Positions 12,861-24,730 of a stretch of DNA of 64,000 nucleotides are shown here, piece by piece. The translations under genes were made by a program, and so were the position numbers. Origin of the DNA: Calonectria ilicicola (Eukaryota; Ascomycota; Sordariomycetes; Hypocreales; Nectriaceae); NCBI GenBank assembly GCA_020809705.1, contig CP085833.1, positions 558,001 to 622,000 of the forward strand, written 5' to 3'. Position 1 is the stretch's first letter. The number at the start of each line of letters is the position of its first letter. The notes under the pieces were generated by a model, which ran no database searches, was not told where the DNA came from, and worked only from the letters and a program-made list of their open reading frames with translations.

Positions 12861-14504
12861 TCACTGTGCTGTTGACACCCAAGCGGCAGCCTTCATCCAA
12901 ACTATCTGATCCTTTTTGCCTTCCTGACCAGTGATTGGTTTCGCAACAATCAGTGGTCGAGTCAGGACGCCGATGGGATGGCCCTGAAGCCGCTCACCCA
13001 ATGATGGAAGAGAATCAGCTTCGCTCTCCATTTCGTCCGACTTCCACTGGAACCCTGTTTTCGTAAAATGCTCAGGTTTTGAAGACACTTGGATAATAAC
13101 CTTGCGTTTCCATAACTTCAAAGCAATCATAGCAAAATTCTCAAATAGGTTGACAAGATCCTCAAATGCCTCATCATCTGGCTCAAGCAGAAATCCGTAC
13201 TCGTGTGAAAACTTTGTAGCTGAACTGACAACTGACTCTCTGGTCAGTGGTCTACTCTTTTCGAGTAATTCAACTGTCTTGATTCTCCAGTCGATAGCGG
13301 CATCCGGGTGAGCTATGTGATCGTTAGTTGACACAATGCTCGCGGAAATAATTCAATCCTTCCGGCGATGACTAACCTTGAGCAAAGGACTTGTTCAATT
13401 CTGCCAAGGAATGCGCAGTCTGAACATCAAACGCACTCGTGAGACCAGCCTCTCCGTTTCGAGCAACAAGAAAGTATGGGTTTTTCAAGTATAAGTCGCA
13501 GAGTGTATGCGAGAGAACCGCTTGCAGCAAAGCCAATGGTGCGACTCCGTCCTCTCGGTGCATGTCCAACTTGAGCTCTTTTGCTGTATTATCGTAGCTC
13601 TCGCTTTTATTTATGAAGCCTGCCTCGCGCAGCCGTTTCTCCACCTGCTCTGGTTCAGGGACATCTATCACACTCAAGTCGGCACACCAGGAAAGGAAGC
13701 TGCCCTGAAAGAATGTTTGGAGTTCCCTTTTCACCATATCATCAGGGAATTCACAAGAGACGTCGTTGGCTAGTCTAGAAACAAGCCTAGTGTGTGCTTT
13801 GCTGATGACCACTTCTTTTTCCACAATTTTGTCGTTGGCCTGCTTAAGCTCCTCTTTTTTCTGATGCAATAAACCTTCCAGCCGCACCGACCTACTGGAG
13901 AGATCGCGAATCTGTTGGTTTTGCTCCAGAAGTCTATGTCGCTGATTTTGTTCCAGTATTGAAAGTTGGTTATTTTGTGCTAAGGCCTCTTGAAGCTGTT
14001 TTTCCAGGCCGTGGGCTTCTCGTTGGAGGTGCTCGTTATTTCCCCGAAGATTGGAAATTTCTGTATTTTTTGAAGGACCAATCACCTTCCGAAACGCTTT
14101 CATGGGATTATGAAGAAAAACATGAGATTTTGATCCAGGAAGCTCGCGTTCTTTTAACGCCGAATGTTCATTAAAACGGTGTTGTTTGAAATAGCTTCCA
14201 CCATTCTGGACGTTGGGAACCTTGTCCGCCACAAAATCCAATTCATTATTCGGATGATCTACCCCGCTGTGATTGTGATGATACACAGGGGCCTGCTGCT
14301 TGAAGAAGGACCGGATTGTCTTCGTTGACGACCTTGAAGAGAGAAGTTTCTGCCATCAATTGTTAGAACTGTTGCCTTGAAAAATGCCATGATTGAAGAG
14401 TCTTGAATTGAGATCGTGGGCATAAATTGACTTGCTTCGGTTTTGTCTCGTGTCTCTCGCGGTACATCGGGCACCGTTTCTGTTGGCATGATTGCGGGAT
14501 GCAC
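12861..14504 (-). CDS. Coiled-coil protein, unknown function; 5' end unresolved
   Basis: I do not recognise the family. Two exons are well supported: 13377-14349 and 12861-13312, joined through a 64-nt GTTAGT...ATAG intron, giving at least 474 aa. The first exon has a basic, aromatic start (SFFKQQ, YHHNHSG). It is followed by about 100 residues of heptad-like E/Q/L-rich coiled coil and then a globular part. The 5' end is unclear. In the frame of exon 13377-14349 there is a TGA at 14356-14358, with apparently coding sequence upstream in the same frame (PGPYILSPNQYS). A branch-point-like TTCTAAC and CAG end just before 14349, so an intron may remove the stop. The donor could be a weak GTACCG or GTGCCC site reached from an ATG at 14504 or 14489. 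The gene is divergent from the Hsp70-like gene, with under 500 bp between them. Confidence 0.62.
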
Positions 14505-14994
14505 TATACTGATTTGGTGAGAGTATGTAAGGCCCTGGACTCAAATGTTAGACAAAGTTTTGTTCAACCACCGTAAGTTAGACAGCGTACAGTTTTTTTT
14601 TTCGACTTTGCGGAGGTATATGAGATCAATCGAAGTACGGGAGATTTTGAATCAGGATCGCAGGAACTCGAGGGTACAAATGTAATGCCAAGTTTGGGAC
14701 TGGCCCGACCGAAGAAAAATTATCTCGCCATGAGCGCTTAAATTGGAAAATTAATTGGCTGTTTTTTTTATCTCCTGACCCAAGAGGCCAGTGACAGCAC
14801 ATACAGACGAAATATGAGGCCCGTCGTTTCTGGATGAGACCTCGACAGCGCATTAGGCACCAAGGTGGGGTTCTGTGTCACAATTTTTCAGAGTGTGTTG
14901 TTCCAGCTGACAGACATGTGATAACCTTCGATCCGACAAGATATTAATAGGCAAGTGCTGTTTCAATGAAAAAATATGAAATTTAAGCTCAACC
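14505..14994. promoter_or_regulatory. Shared upstream region of coiled-coil and Hsp70-like genes
   Basis: About 490 bp between divergent genes. It contains a poly-T run near 14593-14602. No clean array of heat-shock elements (nGAAn repeats) was seen. Regulatory role inferred from position. Confidence 0.35.
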
Positions 14995-17210
14995 ATGTTA
15001 TCAAACCAGCGTAAACTGATTGTCGGGGTTGATTATGGCACTACATATTCTGGTGAGTGTCCTGAAAGAATTTGTGGCTTGGTCAGGAGTAATTATTTCG
15101 CTGTAGGGCTGTGCTTTGCTCTGAGTAATGCGGCAGACTTCAAAGACATTAAACCCTGGACAAAATATCCTGGCGCCTCGGTTCATGATGCCGAACACTG
15201 CGTGAAAGCTCCCACAAGGGTCGCCTACGCTGATGAGAACATCGACCTGGATGAAAATGCCTGGGGTTACCAGATTGAGCCGGGCATGAAAGCCTATGCC
15301 TGGACAAAACTACTCCTTGACGAATCCTCCCTTGCCTCGGATTATGACGATCCTGATTTATATCAGAGCAGTGGCGCAGAACTCATGAAGTTGCCTAAGG
15401 GAAAGACTGCTCAAGATGTCACCACCGAATATTTTAAAGGATTGTATAAGATGTTTGAAGACGCTGCAATCGAAAGGATAGGAGAAGGAACATTAGATGA
15501 GCTTCCCATCGACTTTTGGCTGACAGTTCCTGCCACTTGGAGTGAAACAGCAAAGCTGCTCACAAAGGCGGCTGCGATGGAGGCTGGATTTGCATCCAAG
15601 CCAATCGACAGAATGATGCTTATTCCGGAGCCGGAGGCTGCGGCACATATGGCATTGAAGTCAAGTCTTCACGATATAGAAGACTTTGTAAAGGTTGGTC
15701 TTATATTTGAATGCACATGAGCCGCAAGATGAGTGCTCAACTGACATTGCTGTAGCCGGGATCTGGAGTAATGATTTGTGACTGTGGTGGGGGCACAGTG
15801 GTATGTGATGATCCTGCGGTTCTACTTGAAAATTTATTTAACCATGCTTAGGATATAACCACCTACCAAGTGGAGAAAACAAAGCCTGCTCTCAAACTCA
15901 AAGAGATTGCTGTTGGGATTGGTAGGTGACCCCGGAGATATATCGCAGAAAACAACATCAAATTTACTAACCGAAAAATCAATAGCTGGAAAATGCGGAG
16001 GAACCTTTGTGGATCGGAACCTTTTCAAATTGCTAACAGAACGTTTTGGTGACGCCTTTACTTCCTTGGACATGGAAGAAATAGGACCATCAAGTCCTTT
16101 CATGGACCGGTTCGAAAATTTGAAGAAAGATTTTGGGATAAAGAATCCGAGCAAGCGACCGCATCGACTACGGCTGAATATGCCGTTATTAAAGTTAACG
16201 CCTGAAACTAAAAAGTTTTACGAAAGTCGGACTGGATCAGTTTTACTGACACAAGCTGACTACAAATCGCTTTTTGATCCGGTTGTGGACAAGGTTATTG
16301 AACTTCTTAAAGAGCAAGTGGCTCAGGTTAAGAAGAACAATGAGTCCCCAGTTGAAACCATTGTGCTTGTTGGCGGATTTGGCTCATCGCCTTATCTAAA
16401 AAGCAAACTTGGGGAGTGGTGCAAAACAAAAAACATCCGACTAACCACTCCGATGTCGGGAGCGTAAGTGTTTTACTTCTTCGCCCATTGATGAATTCCT
16501 CTGCTTAATATTTGACGGCTTTAGATGGTCTGCAATTGTTTGTGGTGCTGTACTGCGTGGGCTTGAGGGGTCTATTGTGCGGGAAAAGAAATGCCGTAGG
16601 CACTACGGCTACGCAGTAGGCCACCGATTCTTGCCAACAATTCACAAAGACTATGACAGAACCCTAAGATATGTTTGGATGGACAAATGGATTAATTCGG
16701 CAATACTTTCTGGGTTTATGGACTGGAGAATTAAAAAGGTAAAATTCGTCCATGCCTTGATTTTGAGAAGACTTGAGCTAAAACGAAACGCGACTAAACC
16801 AGGGTGATACCATCGATGCCGATTCTGAGATAGAGTCAAGCTTCTTTCATCAATTCGCAGGATGTGACGAACCCTTCAATCTCACGCTTTATTCTTGCAG
16901 TCTAGATGATGATCCAGAAACGATTGAAAACAAGCGTATGTAATACAATGACACTAATATTTTTTAACAAAAGATTTTTTTCTAAATATTTATTATAGGT
17001 ATTGAAAAAGTCGGCAACTTGAAATACACTTTGAGTTGTCTTGATGTGTCAAAAGTCAATTCCATGCTCGATAAAGATGGTGTCCGATGGTACCGACCGA
17101 CTCTAACTGTGAAGGTAAAGCTTGATGATGAGTCAGGGCATCTCATGTTTCGTATTTTACATGAAGGGCAAGAGGTTGGCAAGGCTGGGATAGAAATTGC
17201 TACCAGCTAA
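14995..17210 (+). CDS. Hsp70-family protein, HSPA12-like fungal type
   Basis: Predicted ATP-binding actin/Hsp70-fold protein of 598 aa, from the divergent HSPA12-like group common in filamentous fungi. Eight exons: 14995-15052, 15107-15693, 15756-15800, 15852-15921, 15986-16463, 16525-16738, 16803-16935 and 16999-17210; the sum is exactly 599 codons. Nucleotide-binding motifs are in order. Phosphate 1 is IVGVDYGTTYSG at the N-terminus, with its last Gly completed over intron 1. Phosphate 2 is VMICDCGGGTV, encoded by the 45-nt third exon. The adenosine motif is VLVGGFGSSPYL near residue 400. A short beta-rich C-terminal part replaces the usual substrate-binding domain, and no EEVD tail is present. 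A chaperone role is not established for this group. The divergent coiled-coil gene could be a partner; that is inference. Confidence 0.9.
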
Positions 17211-17425
17211 GGTTTCCTAGGCATCTATAGGAAACTGACCCAGTCACTGGCAATTTGAACTGATCGATATAAAGATCCTGCGCGACTACTACGATAAAAT
17301 TTAAAGCTAGATCCGGAGATTTATTAACGAGATTGTTAGAGCATAGAATAATATAATTGATCTCAATATGAATTCGCACGCGTTGGGCAGACTTGGAACA
17401 ATATGGAAAGCTGGGAAACTCTTGT

Positions 17426-18739
17426 CTACCAACGAACAAGTTCCTGTATGTTGACTGGTAGCCCCGACTTCATGGAATGGTTTGCACCTACGCCAACCAT
17501 GATGGCATTTCCTCCATCACGTATAAACGCAGCTCGTTTGAATTCGTCATCAGCACCCACAAGTATATCCTTTAGAAGAAGTCGGTCACCACCGCCATGG
17601 CCGCCCTCGCCCCTTATGGTAGGCACTTCGTAAGGCTCCCCAAACAAAGGGTAGACCACAATCTGCGACTTCTCAACTCCTCCCTGAACGTACTTTTTGT
17701 CGCCCTCTGCAGCCTTCTTGATAGGTTCAAGACTAGCAGAGTAATCGCCTTCAACTAGATTTATCTCAAGTCGGCCCTTGGTTCCGTTGAGGACACAGCG
17801 ATATCCCTCCCATGGCGCATATGTGTACGTGTTGTAAGTTAGGACAGCACGGTTCTTGAACTTAACCATTAGAGAGAGGGTATCCTCAATGGTGATATCA
17901 TCACCAAAGCAAGTGCGATCTCGAATATAACCATCCTCGTGTTCAGCATCCAGGTAAAGTTTCTTCAGAAGAGGCCTCTCAATGTCAATAGCGAAGGGAT
18001 CATTCTTAGCATCCTCATTATTATGGTACCGCCCCCCTGGGTTGGCCATCCCGTTTTTTTGTGCGTTCTCTTTTCCATAAAACCGCAGGTCTCCCATGGC
18101 GTAGACGATTTCAGGTTCGGTGTTTAACCAGAATTGTACCAAGTCGAAGTGGTGGGTCGATTTGCTTATCTGAATTCCGCCACTTGACTCCTTGTGTCGA
18201 TGCCAGCGACGCATAAAATCAGAGCCGTGATTGCAATCCAGGATCCAATCCATATGAACTGTAGTCACGTCCCCGATAACACCAGACTGGACAATTTCAC
18301 GAACTTTGGTATGATGTGGAGCATATCTGTAATTGAACGAAACGCGAACTCGTTTCCCTGTCTTCTTCTCGGCGTCAATTATTTCCTGGAGCTTTTTCTC
18401 ATCAATAGTTATTGGTTTCTCCACAATGGCATCGCAGCCCATATCCATAGCCCGGATGCAATATATGTGGTGAAACTTATCCACAGTTATAACAATAACT
18501 ACGTCCGGTTTCTGTTCCTTGATCATATTGTCGAAATCTTCAGCCTTGTAGGTAGGTAAGCGCTGACCGCCAAGCTCTACCATGTGATCGTTGCAGGCGT
18601 TCATTCGAGTTTGATTGGTGTCACAAATTCCAACTAACTTGGCAACGCCGGAAAAATCTTGGATGATACCCTGGTAGTAGAAAGCGGATCGGAGACCCAT
18701 GCCAACCATGGCATAACGCTTTACCTGAGGGGTAGCCAT
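17426..18739 (-). CDS. Gfo/Idh/MocA-family NAD(P)-dependent oxidoreductase
   Basis: Predicted 437-aa sugar or cyclitol dehydrogenase-type enzyme in a single exon. I start at the ATG at 18737-18739 (MATPQVKRYA). An upstream in-frame ATG (18766) would add nine hydrophobic residues unlike the family. The N-terminal Rossmann fold has the glycine-rich segment GMGLRSAFYY. The EKPI motif, with the lysine typical of the family's catalytic site, follows about 90 residues later. The C-terminal alpha/beta domain includes the GGIQISKSTHHFDLVQFW segment, with a His of the expected substrate pocket. Its ATG faces that of an MFS sugar transporter 1.2 kb away, which fits uptake and oxidation of a sugar or inositol-like compound. 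Substrate unknown. Confidence 0.9.
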   Translation of the reverse strand: MATPQVKRYAMVGMGLRSAFYYQGIIQDFSGVAKLVGICDTNQTRMNACNDHMVELGGQRLPTYKAEDFDNMIKEQKPDVVIVITVDKFHHIYCIRAMDMGCDAIVEKPITIDEKKLQEIIDAEKKTGKRVRVSFNYRYAPHHTKVREIVQSGVIGDVTTVHMDWILDCNHGSDFMRRWHRHKESSGGIQISKSTHHFDLVQFWLNTEPEIVYAMGDLRFYGKENAQKNGMANPGGRYHNNEDAKNDPFAIDIERPLLKKLYLDAEHEDGYIRDRTCFGDDITIEDTLSLMVKFKNRAVLTYNTYTYAPWEGYRCVLNGTKGRLEINLVEGDYSASLEPIKKAAEGDKKYVQGGVEKSQIVVYPLFGEPYEVPTIRGEGGHGGGDRLLLKDILVGADDEFKRAAFIRDGGNAIMVGVGANHSMKSGLPVNIQELVRW

Positions 18740-19986
18740 AATGATGGAAGGGATGAGAAGAAACAATACAATTTTGAAAAAGAAGTTGGAAAATTAGACT
18801 CGAACTGCTCATGACAAAACTGACAATCGCTTGCAGCAACACTTGACTTTTATACGCAGCGGTACAGCGACATCGGATAGAAAAGTTTATGATTCCTCCC
18901 AATCTTGCTCCTGCCGTCTTACCCTATCGTAATAGTAGCATCAAATAGAAAACGCTTGATAAGATGAAGAGCATATATTCCCCATAATTGCTGACCCAAC
19001 TACGAGTATTAATGAAACTCTGCAGCTCTGCGGGTGTCTAGGGTGGGATCCCCCTCGCCGCGCGATCCGTAGCCCCCGCATCATCACACCAAGAGCTGGC
19101 TGGATCCAGTAACCTCCCAACAGATTTAAAAACAGTAAGGATTGGCACCGCGGAGAAAGTCCCGATGCCTCATGTTACCTTTTCCGTTACAAACGGCCCA
19201 AAGTAGCCCCTCTAGCTCGAACTGAAGCCCATAACTGAGGGTGTAGGTGTAAATTATGGGTTCAAATCGGATTGGACGAGTACTTTCGCACGCTCGACTG
19301 ATCTTGAAGAGTTATCGGCTTTTTTGGGAGCCGAAGTAATAAAACTCCTTCCCATTAACCTTCTTTTAAAGTCAACGTTACAACCCCGAATCCGAAATTG
19401 GTTTAGAGCTTATTTGAACGGCGATCAAGAGACACCCACAACATTCGTATATGCCATGACACAAAATTTCCATGTCTCACCATTGAACCGACACTTAATC
19501 ATTGGCTCTTCATTTACCCCGAATCTTGGTTCTTGCTTAACCCACTGGCCTCCAATAGGTTGCTCATGCTAGTCGCACAAACGTACCATCGAACCAGGTC
19601 TTCGTCGGCTGACCTTCCCCGCGTTTTCAAGCCTTGTGACCCAACAAACCAATCAAAGCGCCGCCCTTGAGTACTTGAGGTCGTATTGATGTCATCAATA
19701 TCAACGGGATCAGCCCCCTCCACAACCCGGACTAGTGGGTGGAGTGGGCGCGTCTAGTTGGTTCTCATTCCCGAGTAGGGCCGAATTGTTCGTTCGAAGG
19801 GGCATTTCCTTGAGCAACATCAGAGGCAAATATAACACCCCCTTGTTTGGCATCAAAAGGAGTCGATCTTTCTGTTTGTTGCGCTGATTTTTGTATTGCA
19901 TCTCGATTGACATTGCCTGAAAAAGGAAACAGCTCATCTAGTTCCTACAAGATTATCCTTCTTTAGTATTGGGAAAGACTAACAAT
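18740..19986. other. Intergenic between divergent oxidoreductase and transporter genes
   Basis: 1.25 kb carrying both upstream regions. Only short, motif-free ORFs. No gene seen. Confidence 0.5.
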
Positions 19987-21715
19987 ATGTCAGTTAGATT
20001 ATCTCATGATAGCAAGCGGGTAACGCAACACGTTGAAGAGAATCGTCGAAATGCGGACAGTCTTGGCGACGAGCCTGTCAAAGATTGGAGGGAGCTGAAG
20101 GAGAACGCGAACCTGGCTACGGAAGATGAACATAGCACAACATTTCTTCAAGCTGTACGACGCTATCCAAAAGCAGTAGCTTGGTCGGCAGTCGTCAGTC
20201 TATGTATTATAATGGACGGGTACGACACCGCTTTAATGGGTGGCCTCTTTGCATTTCCGGCATTTCAGAAAAAGTATGGACATCCGCTCAACGATGGCTC
20301 TGGAAAGTATACTCTGAGCGCCCCGTGGCAGATGGCTCTTGGTATGGGTTCACCTGTCGGGAATGTATTTGGTATCCTCCTCAACGGGTATCTGACGGAT
20401 CGGATCGGACACAAACCTATCCTTCAGGCGGGTCTATTGGTGCTCACAGGCCTCATTTTTATCCAATTTTGTGCTCAAAATGTGCAAGTTCTGTTTGTTG
20501 GGCAAATACTTTGCGGGGTACCATGGGGTTTGTTCACTGTGATGGCTCCCGGATTTGCATCTGAGGTTGCCCCGACGGTTTTGAGATCGTATCTAGAAAC
20601 TTGGATTGTCGCTTGCTGGGGGGTTAGGTGTATGCTTTCGTGATGACTAGAGATTAGCTAACATCTTGTAGATCGGTCAGTTCTTTTCTTACGCAGTCCT
20701 CTTCAGTCTCAACGATTGGGATAGCCAATGGGCATACCGTATTCCATTTGCTGTTCAGCTTATATGGCCCGTCTTGATATCTCCTCTTGCTGCATTTTGC
20801 CCCGAGTCCCCTTGGTGGCTCGTGCGAAAAGGGAAATACGAACAAGCTGAGAAATCAGTCAGGAGACTCACTTCTGCCCTTAGCAAGGAGCTTCTCCATG
20901 AACAAGCAAAACAGGCCGTGTCGCTCATGATCCAAACAAACAATCTAGAACAGGACATCAGTAGAGACACATCTTACATTGCTTGTTTTAAAGGAGTTGA
21001 TTTGAGTCGAACAGAGGTCGCAGCTGTGTCATGGGGCATTCAAATCACAACTGGCTTCGTTATCCAGGGATATGCAACCTATTTCTTCCAACAAGCAGGC
21101 TTGAGCTCGGATGATTCGTTTAAAATGACGCTCGGCATTGGCGCTATTCACCTTGTCTGCAACTTGGGATCAGCCGCATTGAGTGGAAACTATGGCCGAA
21201 GAACCCTGTTCCTTTGGGGTTGCGTGGTCTTGGCATTGCTAATGTTTCTTATTGGGTTCTTGGCACTTCCCCATCAGACGGCTGCTTTTGGATACGCTAC
21301 ATCTGCTGTATACCTAGTGTGGTTTGGGGTCTGGTGTCTCACCATTGGCCCACTTCCGTACATTATCAATGGTGAAGTATCGTCCACCAGGTTACGCTCC
21401 AAGACGATAGCTATTGCGCGTGGCACTTACCTGGTCCTCAATATCGTTAACAGCGTTGTGGCGCCGTATATACTAAATCCAGAATGGGCAAATTGGAAAG
21501 GGAGGACTGGCCTTCTTACAGGTGGCCTTACGGTTCTCTCGTTGGTATGGGCATACTTTCGTCTCCCTGAGACGCGCGGCCGTACTTATGAAGAACTGGA
21601 CATTTTATTTGCTGAAAGGAATATCCCAGCGAGAGCTTTTTCAAAGGCCATGATACACAGAGATGGAGATGTCATTAGGGTGACTGGACCCCATCTTGGG
21701 ATTGCAACGGAATGA
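19987..21715 (+). CDS. MFS sugar transporter (maltose/alpha-glucoside permease type)
   Basis: Predicted proton-coupled sugar transporter of 559 aa in the plasma membrane, 12 helices. Two exons: 19987-20622 and 20672-21715, with a 49-nt intron. The start is the first ATG (MSVRLSHDSK); the frame is open 18 nt further upstream but without an ATG there. A hydrophilic N-terminus of about 70 aa is followed by the first helix with MDGYDTALMGGL. The family signature NGYLTDRIGHKP, the PESPWWL motif after helix 6, and PETRGRTYEELDILF after helix 12 are all present. These match fungal alpha-glucoside:H+ symporters (MAL/AGT1-like). It faces the Gfo/Idh/MocA enzyme. Its 3' end lies 142 bp from the PKS remnant, but nothing shows they worked together. 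Confidence 0.92.
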
Positions 21716-21857
21716 CACAACGAAATGTTGACAGCTGAGTCGAAAGAGGATAGTTTACTGGTATCAAAGCGCTTTTTTGCATGAGTAAATTTAACTGTAG
21801 ATATCATCACATGTTATTGAATTCTATTGTTTATTTACGTAAAATAATAGTTGGCTC

Positions 21858-24332
21858 TCAATGGGACGCATTACCGGAATCCCCATCTTCGTTTTTCCCA
21901 TCATCATCATCACTGTCCTTGACCCCGTATTTTATCTTGAGTCTTGAAATGATCAGCTTCCCTAACCCTCGAATACTTCCAGCGTTCATGATCTCAAGTA
22001 CTGTAACATCCATGCTTAAAGTTTTCCGCCACCAACTGCGAATCTCTATGGCGGCTAGGGAATCAATTCCAATAGATTGGAGCGTCATATCGATGTCTAA
22101 TTCCTCTTATGGTAAAACCAGATATTGGAAGAGTTTGCGCCCGATTTCCCAAGATGCACGTTCCAGAATTTCAGGTTCATGAAGCAACTCCGGATTGGTC
22201 TCCAATTCTTGCAACATATGCTTCAGCCCTTCCTCATTGAGACTCAAGTCGGTTGACTCTGTTGTACCCATGTTGTCATACAAGGATATGCGTCTGTCGC
22301 CTTTGAATAATACCCGATTAGTAGGATCAGACAGTGATTTGAGAGACCCTAGCCCGGTCGCAATTTGAGCCATGTTGACTAAGGGTCTGTATAAGCCTTT
22401 TGATTCAGCATTATGAGCTGGTCGAGATTGCTGGATGCTTATTTGAATAGCATCTATGAGATCATTTTCCTGTAACATGAAGCCCCCGTGCATGCGATAT
22501 TGACACATTTTATTAGCCTCTGTGCTCAGGAAGCTGATATTATCCATAGCGCCAAGATCTATAACAGAACAAGGCATGCCAAGGCTGTGCCGATACTGCA
22601 CAAAAGAATCCAGAAAGCTATTTGCAGAAGCGTAGTTGACTTGACCAGGGTGACCCATGGCACCCGTCAGCGAGGATATTAAAAGAAAAAAATCAAGCCC
22701 GTTTCCGAGCGCGTTATGAAGGTTCCAAGTACCCTTCACTTTTGGATCTAGGACAGCTTTCCACTCATTGTAGTCCATTTCTTGGAAAGCACGATCCTAA
22801 TACACAAAATATTAGTAATTTACCGCCGCATGGGGGTCGCGTTGGGGTCTGCTTACTCGGAGCACCATGGACATTTGTAAGACACCTGCAATTGGTGTTG
22901 GGGCAGCTTTGATAGCTTTCTCCACATCCGCCATTTCAGCAACACTTCCAGCCACTGCTGTCACAGAACAACCTTGAAACTTGAGCTCTTGTAAGAAGTT
23001 TTGGTCTTGTTCTGTCTTTCCGGCAGATCTGGATAGAAAAATGAAATTCTTTGCTCCTTTCTCAACCATCCATGTTGTCACTGCTCGACCAAGGCCGCCT
23101 AGGCCTCCGATCAAAAGGTACGTGGAGGTATTTGAGAAAACGGCCGATCTTGCCGGCCTTTTGGCCAATATATCTCGTTTATTATCTGGCATTGTGATGA
23201 CAATCTTGCCAATGTGCTGGCCTTTTTTCATAAAGCGAAAGGCTTCGGCTATTTTATCCACCCGAAATGTATGGATTGGTCGGATTGGTTGCAGCCAATT
23301 TTCAGCTGCCAGCTGCGAAAACTGATGGGAGAGCCTGAGATTGTAGATTGTGTTAGCCATGGCACGCACAATTTTCGCTGGCATGGACCTGATCTTACTT
23401 CTTTTTGGTGTCCGGGTACTCCCGAAATAGTCCCTCAAGGTCAATTCCATGGAAACTTCGGTTGTGCTGAAACATGTCCATTCCCAAGTTGCCATATTCA
23501 AGAATATCTCGCTTTCCGATCTCTAGCATTTTGCCTCGCTTTGCTACGCATTTCCATGAAGCGTGGAGTAAGTCACCCGAGAGAGAATTCAGGACCAGAT
23601 CTACACCTCGACCAGCAGTGATGTCCATAATACTCTCAAAGAAGGACGGGCTGTGAGAGTCGAAAATCCTTTCTCGAGGTATATTGTGATTTTCGATCAA
23701 GTACTGAGCCTTTTCTTCATTTCCTACTGTCACGTATATCTTCGTTCTAGTGTCAGCACAGCCCCTTTGTCTCTGCAAATTCTTTGGGGAAACCCACTTC
23801 AGCACCAAGCTTCTGACAAATGTTGATGGCTGCTTGACCAACACCTCCACAGGCAGAGTGAATTAAAATAGACTGAGCGTAGGATGCATTAGTTCGTCTC
23901 CCTTTGAACAATCATCATTCTCTTCATCATCTGTCTTACCTGTCCGCTTTCGAGTTTCCCAACGGAAATAACACTGTAGATGACTGTCATATAAACCACG
24001 GGCAAGGTAACAGCCTCCTGCGACGTGAGCTGTTCTGGAATGCGAACCACGCATTGAGCTGGAACCACTTTACGTGTTGCAAATAATCCAAAACCAGTGG
24101 TAAGCACTCGATCTCCTACCTTTAGGTTCTCAACAGCTTCTCCAACTCGGCTAATAGTACCGGCGGCTTCTAAACCAACTTCGTCTTTCCCACCGGTCAC
24201 AAGGCCCATTGCCAACATGACATCCTATATATTTTGTCAGCGGGTCATCCATGTGAATTGTAAAGTTCGAAAGGATACCTTGAAATTTAATCCCACACAA
24301 TCAATTTGCACAATTGTGGAATGGTTTGATGA
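21858..24332 (-). pseudogene. Truncated highly reducing polyketide synthase: ER-KR-ACP tail
   Basis: The C-terminal part of a type I reducing PKS. Exons on the minus strand: about 24332-24279, 24224-23940, 23872-23798, 23739-23399, 23334-22857 and 22796-21858, with introns of 54-67 nt and all phases consistent. The enoylreductase starts abruptly at the VGLNFKDV block and has the NADPH-loop SACGGVGQA. The ketoreductase has GGLGGLG and the SSLTGAMGHPGQVNYASAN active-site region. The carrier domain ends with GIDSLAAIEIR, carrying the phosphopantetheine Ser. Two lesions are seen. Everything upstream (KS, AT, DH, MT) is absent: the frame hits TAG at 24345-24347 and the flank is pyrimidine-rich non-coding DNA. 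A TAA at 22107-22109 interrupts the conserved linker between LVLP and EELDID, cutting off the carrier. Splice sites are still good, which suggests fairly recent loss. Confidence 0.88.
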
Positions 24333-24730
24333 GAATCTATAAGCCTATTGTATGAACAAACTTCACAGTTGAATTTCTCTTTTAAGGCTTATCAAGTTCA
24401 TCTCAACTCGATATATTCAATCACTTGTTATTTAACTTGCCACCTTCTTTATTTTCTCATTTTTCGCTTCCAACTCTCACATCCCGTAATTTTCTCTTTC
24501 TCTCTCGTTTCACTCATTTTTCTCTAATTCCCTTCTTTCTCGTCTTCTTTTTATGTTTCAAGAATGTCTTTCAATTGACTTCTTTAGTCTCCATTGAATG
24601 GGATTCCTATTAAATAAATAGTGATGAAGGAAAGATTATCCATTAGCCCAGAGATGATAGCATTATGAGCCATAGCCTTGCACTCTCCACAATAATGAAC
24701 AAGTTCATTTTAAACTTCTTTATGCCGTGT

